Source of the DNA: Lachnospiraceae bacterium
Lineage (GTDB): Bacteria > Bacillota > Clostridia > Lachnospirales > Lachnospiraceae
Reading direction: 5' to 3'
Assembly (NCBI GenBank): GCA_009774395.1
Contig: VSNQ01000155.1
Coordinates: forward strand, 1 to 9,327
DNA: 9,327 nt
Shown: one piece after another, positions 6,185-9,327 of the stretch
Position numbering within the stretch: position 1 is the stretch's first letter
Layout: each line of letters starts with the position of its first letter
Notes under the pieces: model-generated
Databases searched by the model: none
What the model was told of the DNA's origin: nothing
Seen by the model: only the letters and a program-made list of their open reading frames with translations
Made by a program: the position numbers and the translations under genes

Positions 6185-8131
6185 ATGTACGAGGAGCAAA
6201 AAGGATTGATTTATACAAATGACAATTGTATCGGCTGTAACAAATGTATCGCTGCGTGCCCAGTGATTACAGCAAATCGGGCGATTGATAATGGTGACAA
6301 GCAAATGATTATCGTGGATGGCGATAGGTGTATAGCCTGTGGTGCGTGCTTTGATGCATGTGAACATCATGCACGGGAATATCGTGATGATACAGAGCTG
6401 TTTTTTGAGGCTTTAAAGCGCGGTGAGCGGATTTCAGTGCTTTGGGCACCTGCGTTCGCGGCAAACTATCCCAGAGAATATAAACAGATATTAGGCGGCT
6501 TGAAGCGCATGGGTGTCAATCGCGTTATCAGTGTAAGCTTCGGTGCGGATATTACTACATGGGGGTATATTAAGTATATTACAGAACACAATTTTAAGGG
6601 CGGTATTTCACAGCCATGTCCTGCGATTGTAAATTATATAGAACATTACATACCAGAATTAATTCCGAAACTAGTACCAATTCAAAGTCCGTTGATGTGT
6701 GCTGCCATCTATGCGAAAAAATATTTGAATATTACAGATAAGCTGGCGTTTATCAGTCCTTGTATTGCCAAGAAAGATGAGATAGCAGACCCCCAAAATA
6801 AGGGATATATTAGCTATAATGTTACATTTGATCATTTAATGGAATATGCGCGGCGCAATCATATCAAGGCAGAACCGGCAAAAGATGAGATAGAGTATGG
6901 TTTAGGCTCTATTTATCCTATGCCTGGCGGACTGAAAGAGAATGTCTACTGGTTTTGTGGTGAGGAAGTATTTATCCGTCAGATTGAGGGAGAACGCCAT
7001 GCATATGATTTTTTGGAAGATTATAAGAAGCGTGTGTTGGGCGGCAGAGAACTGCCTTTTATGGTAGATGCTTTAAACTGTGCGAAAGGCTGTATCTATG
7101 GTACCGGCGTAGAGGAAGAAAAAACAAAAAACGACGATATTTTATATGAATTGCAGCGTATCAAGGAAGCAAGTAAGAAACATTCGGGCGCATGGGCGCG
7201 AGGTGCTTCACCAGCGCACCGGCTGCGGAATTTAAACAAGCAGTTTGCGCATCTGGATATCAGAGATTTTATTCGCGAGTATACGGATAAGTCAAAGGGA
7301 TGCAAGATGGCAGTTCCTAACGAATCGCAGTTAACTGAAATTTATCAGAGTATGCAGAAGAAAACAAAGCAGCAGCAGGAGATTAACTGCAGTGCTTGTG
7401 GCTATGATACTTGTAGGGAAATGGCGGAGGCAATCTTTAACGGTTGCAATAAGAAAGATAACTGCGTTCACTATATGAAGGATATGGTGGAATTAGAGAA
7501 GGAGCAGGTGCAGGAGATTTCGGATCAGATTGCTTTTACCAATGCGGAGATCACGAAAAAGAGCGAAACGATTAGCACAATGGTAGCCGAGGCAAACGAG
7601 GAGTTCCGCACGTTGAATTTATCTATTGATGAAATGGTAAGCGGGAATAACAGTAACGCGGAGGAGAGCACAAATATCAGCAGCGCCATGATCGATGTTG
7701 TTGATTTCTGCGAAAAGCTTAAAAATTCCTTTGAACGGATTAATGTGCTTTTGGAACAGCTTGGAGGTAATAATGAAAATATTACAAAGGTAGCTGAGAA
7801 GACCAATCTGCTTTCTTTAAATGCATCGATTGAAGCAGCGCGTGCAGGAGAAGTTGGAAAGGGCTTTGCAGTAGTAGCACAGGAGATTAAAAATCTAAGC
7901 GAAGTCAGCCGCGGTGCAGCGGACGACAGCAACAAGAATAAAGCAATGATTTCTGAAGCGATTGACTTGCTGGCAACGGATTCCGAAAAGCTGATTAGAG
8001 TAGTGGATTCCGTAAATGACAGGATTAACAACCTTGCGGCAAGTACCGAGGAGATTGCGGCATCCGCTACGGTAATCGGGCAGGTTGCAAATGAACTGCG
8101 CGGAAAATTTGAAAAGATAAACGAGTTATAA
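6185..8131 (+). CDS. [FeFe]-hydrogenase-like sensor fused to chemotaxis signalling domain
   Basis: The 648-residue product (two more residues if TTG 6179 were used) has no signal peptide or membrane helix and should be cytoplasmic. Domains: two [4Fe-4S] ferredoxin motifs (C15-x2-C18-x2-C21-x3-C25-P and C49-x2-C52-x2-C55-x3-C59); an [FeFe]-hydrogenase H-cluster domain (about 80-330) with C145, C193, C299 and C303 at the cluster-ligand positions; a four-Cys Fe-S domain (C402, C405, C410, C427) of the type found in RnfB and corrinoid proteins; then a coiled-coil methyl-accepting chemotaxis signalling domain with the hairpin tip around 540-565 (TNLLSLNASIEAARAGEVGK). The usual proton-relay cysteine next to C145 is proline. 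Inferred role: H2- or redox-responsive chemoreceptor passing signals to CheA/CheW. Whether it binds an H-cluster, and what it senses, are unproven. It ends in a strong terminator. Confidence 0.93.
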   Translation: MYEEQKGLIYTNDNCIGCNKCIAACPVITANRAIDNGDKQMIIVDGDRCIACGACFDACEHHAREYRDDTELFFEALKRGERISVLWAPAFAANYPREYKQILGGLKRMGVNRVISVSFGADITTWGYIKYITEHNFKGGISQPCPAIVNYIEHYIPELIPKLVPIQSPLMCAAIYAKKYLNITDKLAFISPCIAKKDEIADPQNKGYISYNVTFDHLMEYARRNHIKAEPAKDEIEYGLGSIYPMPGGLKENVYWFCGEEVFIRQIEGERHAYDFLEDYKKRVLGGRELPFMVDALNCAKGCIYGTGVEEEKTKNDDILYELQRIKEASKKHSGAWARGASPAHRLRNLNKQFAHLDIRDFIREYTDKSKGCKMAVPNESQLTEIYQSMQKKTKQQQEINCSACGYDTCREMAEAIFNGCNKKDNCVHYMKDMVELEKEQVQEISDQIAFTNAEITKKSETISTMVAEANEEFRTLNLSIDEMVSGNNSNAEESTNISSAMIDVVDFCEKLKNSFERINVLLEQLGGNNENITKVAEKTNLLSLNASIEAARAGEVGKGFAVVAQEIKNLSEVSRGAADDSNKNKAMISEAIDLLATDSEKLIRVVDSVNDRINNLAASTEEIAASATVIGQVANELRGKFEKINEL

Positions 8132-8146
8132 ATTACGAAAAACAGG

Positions 8147-8201
8147 CTGTTATACAGAGTAGAAGAAACAAAGGTTTCCTGCTTCGTATAACAGTTTTTT
8201 T
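8147..8201 (+). terminator. Strong intrinsic terminator after the sensor gene
   Basis: A perfect 9-bp outer stem CTGTTATAC / GTATAACAG (8147-8155 with 8186-8194) continues inward, with small bulges, to GAAAC / GTTTC around an AAAG loop. Seven T residues (8195-8201) follow at once. The hairpin begins 15 bases after the stop codon. Confidence 0.93.
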
Positions 8202-8248
8202 GCGCAGACTTGTGCGGAGAGGAGGTAAGAGAAATCTGCTCTACTTGA

Positions 8249-8260
8249 TGGTATATACCA
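8249..8260. promoter_or_regulatory. Perfect 12-bp palindrome, GntR/HutC-like operator candidate
   Basis: TGGTATATACCA is its own reverse complement and contains GTATATAC, which fits the GTnTAnAC core reported for HutC-subfamily GntR regulators. It lies about 80 bases upstream of the promoter -35. No GntR gene is in the window, so the cognate regulator is unknown. Confidence 0.45.
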
Positions 8261-8339
8261 ACGTGCAGAGGAAATAATCTGACTCTAATTTTGTTCGGAA
8301 CACACAGTATACAGATAACAAATGAAAATTTCAGAATAA

Positions 8340-8367
8340 TTGCAAAAATTTAAAAAACATCTATAAT
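8340..8367 (+). promoter_or_regulatory. Sigma-A promoter candidate
   Basis: A perfect -10 TATAAT (8362-8367) lies 16 bases after TTGCAA (8340-8345), which matches the -35 consensus at four of six positions. Transcripts would start near 8374 and give a leader of about 150 bases before the flagellin-like gene. Confidence 0.55.
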
Positions 8368-8390
8368 ATTGCGACAACTTTTACCGATAT
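8364..8390 (+). promoter_or_regulatory. Sigma-D (sigma-28)-like promoter candidate
   Basis: TAAT (8364-8367), a 15-base spacer and ACCGATAT (8383-8390) compare with the motility sigma consensus TAAA-N15-GCCGATAT at three of four and seven of eight positions. It overlaps the sigma-A -10 box. Association with a flagellin-like coding sequence makes it more credible, although CCGATAT strings also occur by chance within coding sequence of this window. Confidence 0.5.
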
Positions 8391-8472
8391 AGTTATTAAG
8401 GGATGAGTTAACATAGAATAATGGCATAATCTATTATCATAACTTGCAAACAATTCTATTATCTTATTCGGT

Positions 8473-8510
8473 GTACAGAATATAAGGGGTCTGTACCTGT
8501 ATATAAGGGG
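8473..8510 (+). promoter_or_regulatory. Leader hairpin with duplicated ATATAAGGGG element
   Basis: GTACAG (8473-8478) pairs with CTGTAC (8491-8496), leaving a 12-base loop that displays the first ATATAAGGGG. The second copy (8501-8510) is unpaired and abuts the true ribosome binding site AAGGAG. The pair could be a decoy or protein-binding arrangement acting on translation; this is inference. Confidence 0.4.
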
Positions 8511-8516
8511 AAGGAG
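8511..8516 (+). promoter_or_regulatory. Ribosome binding site of the flagellin-like gene
   Basis: AAGGAG is followed by a 5-base spacer and ATG at 8522. Together with the AAGGGG just before it, it makes a long purine tract. Confidence 0.85.
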
Positions 8517-8521
8517 TAAGC

Positions 8522-9073
8522 ATGGAGGTAAAAGGTACGGCAACTGCCTTGGGATTAAACAGGGCGGCAGCAGGGGTCGAAAACTCCAATTCTGAGGAGA
8601 AAGATCGGCAGCAGGCGAGGAAGGTTAATACCGCGGCCGTTGGAGAAAATCCTGAACTTGAGGAGGAGTCGGTGCAGGTTTCCATATCCAAAGCAGGACT
8701 GAACAGAAGCCGTTCGTTGGATAAACAGGAAGACGGCAGCGAAGAACCTTTTTCAGAAAAACTCGCATTAGAGGAAATGTCGAAAAAAATGGAAGGTTTG
8801 TCCAGTCAAGTAATTAATGGGCTGTTTTCCACTTCTGACAGGCTGAACTTTCACGATGAACTAAAGAGGCTGACGACAGAACTAAACAGGCTGAATCATG
8901 ACGCAGCGACTGTTACACAAAACGATTGTAACCAACTTTCCCAAAAAATCAATGAGTTGACCAGAATCATTAATGATGCGGCGGTTTACCGCAAGAATGC
9001 ATCAGCGGTATTTATGGTAAACAAAACAACTTCTACGGAAACTGCCAGAACACAACTGGATATTGCGATTTAA
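8522..9073 (+). CDS. Small flagellin-D1-like protein, function unknown
   Basis: The 183-residue, mostly hydrophilic product has no signal peptide or membrane segment. Residues 1-80 are polar and probably disordered, with a VSISKAGL motif at 53-60. Residues 86-150 are helical. Within them 90-124 follow the second D1 helix of flagellins: M-xx-L-xx-Q-xx-NG-xxx-S-x-DR, then EL-xx-L-xx-EL-x-RL, compared with the flagellin pattern MxELAVQAANGT..S..DR followed by EI..L..EI.RI. The flagellin N-terminal LxxNxxN region and the C-terminal D1 helix are not recognisable, and full flagellins are longer, so this is not a standard filament subunit. It may be a flagellum-associated accessory or regulatory protein derived from a flagellin; that is inference. 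It appears monocistronic, with its own promoter region, a good ribosome binding site and a terminator. Confidence 0.85.
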   Translation: MEVKGTATALGLNRAAAGVENSNSEEKDRQQARKVNTAAVGENPELEEESVQVSISKAGLNRSRSLDKQEDGSEEPFSEKLALEEMSKKMEGLSSQVINGLFSTSDRLNFHDELKRLTTELNRLNHDAATVTQNDCNQLSQKINELTRIINDAAVYRKNASAVFMVNKTTSTETARTQLDIAI

Positions 9074-9161
9074 AATAGATACCGTTAATAATCCGATATA
9101 ACAAAAGTATTTATTAGCATTGGGTTGTACGCAGTAAGTTTGGGAAATGAATTGATAGTAT

Positions 9162-9205
9162 ATGCGAAAACCGAGAGGGAAAACCGCTCGGTTTTTCGTA
9201 TTTTT
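9162..9205 (+). terminator. Intrinsic terminator after the flagellin-like gene
   Basis: CGAAAACCGAG (9165-9175) pairs with CTCGGTTTTTCG (9187-9198) with one bulged T, extendable by ATG / TAT outside, and is followed by a short T-run to 9205. It lies about 90 bases after the stop, so the transcript has a sizeable 3' untranslated region. That 3' region (9074-9161) holds a second CCGATAT string (9093-9099). Confidence 0.88.
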
Positions 9206-9220
9206 GCAGTTTTCTAATAC

Positions 9221-9249
9221 TTTACAGAGCGTCAGCTTTTTGTTATAAT
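9221..9249 (+). promoter_or_regulatory. Strong sigma-A promoter firing out of the right edge
   Basis: TTTACA (9221-9226), a 17-base spacer and TATAAT (9244-9249) are near consensus, and TG at 9241-9242 adds an extended -10. Transcription would begin near 9256 and run rightward past the window end. Confidence 0.8.
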
Positions 9250-9293
9250 GCTAAGGAACTGTAGAAAAATAAGTGACACATCTTGCTTGTCTA

Positions 9294-9316
9294 TTTCTCC
9301 AATCTTGCAGGAGAAA
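9294..9316 (+). promoter_or_regulatory. Leader hairpin at right edge
   Basis: TTTCTCC (9294-9300) and GGAGAAA (9310-9316) form a perfect 7-bp stem with a 9-base loop AATCTTGCA, about 40 bases into the transcript predicted from the 9221 promoter. The right arm contains GGAG, but no start codon follows before the window ends. It could be part of a 5' leader or of a small RNA; the remainder is not visible. Confidence 0.45.
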
Positions 9317-9327
9317 AAGCCTCGCCG

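Larger units (their letters stand above)
8202..8521 (+). other. Regulatory intergenic stretch upstream of the flagellin-like gene
   Basis: These 320 bases carry no convincing gene. In order they hold an unused GAGAGGAGG purine run (8217-8225), a perfect 12-bp palindrome (8249-8260), a sigma-A promoter (8340-8367), an overlapping sigma-D-like promoter (8364-8390), two copies of TCTATTATC (8430-8438 and 8455-8463), a leader hairpin (8473-8496), two copies of ATATAAGGGG (8480-8489 and 8501-8510) and the ribosome binding site (8511-8516). The only ATG soon after the purine run (8248) opens a nine-codon frame. Confidence 0.7.

Noticed and set aside
6041..6370. Minus-strand ORF of 109 codons across the intergenic gap and the start of the sensor gene
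   Set aside because: It overlaps the ferredoxin-motif codons, which are clearly used on the + strand, and shows no recognisable protein features.
8217..8277. Short gene after the GAGAGGAGG run (ATG at 8248)
   Set aside because: The frame is nine codons long and the start is more than 20 bases from the purine run.
9232..9327. Minus-strand reading frame entering from the right edge (31 codons, stop at 9234-9232)
   Set aside because: Too short to judge, no family recognised, and it would overlap a strong rightward promoter; only the sequence beyond the edge can decide.

Overview
The window looks like the chromosome of a motile, strictly anaerobic, low-to-mid GC Clostridia member, most likely Lachnospiraceae. 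The basis is an oxygen-sensitive [FeFe]-hydrogenase-type protein fused to a chemoreceptor tail, a flagellin-like small protein, strong AGGAGG-type ribosome binding sites, and a giant GLUG/InlB-repeat surface protein of a kind common in gut Firmicutes. The family placement is inference; no rRNA or marker gene is present. All three genes lie on the + strand.

Region 1 (2-5986) is the 3' part of one giant surface-protein gene. The reading frame is open to the left edge, so its start and signal peptide lie outside the window. From N to C the visible protein has a 10-residue tandem repeat linker, a GLUG-type beta-solenoid block, a helical segment, six InlB-like beta repeats (the fourth split by a 336-residue low-complexity insert), a second helical segment, a second GLUG block, a membrane-proximal domain, and a C-terminal membrane helix with a basic tail. 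The two GLUG blocks read as one solenoid interrupted by a 1,194-residue excursion.

Region 2 (5987-8201) holds a 197-bp AT-rich gap, then a soluble multidomain protein: two [4Fe-4S] ferredoxin motifs, an H-cluster domain, a further four-Cys Fe-S domain and a methyl-accepting chemotaxis signalling hairpin. The H-cluster cysteines are kept but proton-relay positions are changed, which suggests a sensor rather than a turnover hydrogenase. A strong intrinsic terminator closes this unit.

Region 3 (8202-9205) has a 320-bp regulatory stretch with a perfect GntR/HutC-like palindrome, a sigma-A promoter overlapping a sigma-D (sigma-28)-like promoter, and a leader hairpin with a duplicated purine-rich element. 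It then encodes a 183-residue protein whose middle resembles the second D1 helix of flagellin, followed by its own terminator. At the right edge (9221-9327) a near-consensus extended -10 promoter fires rightward into a leader whose gene lies outside.

Regions 2 and 3 share a motility theme: a cytoplasmic redox or hydrogen chemoreceptor beside a flagellin-related gene with a flagellar-sigma-like promoter. The surface protein has no evident functional link to them beyond adjacency.
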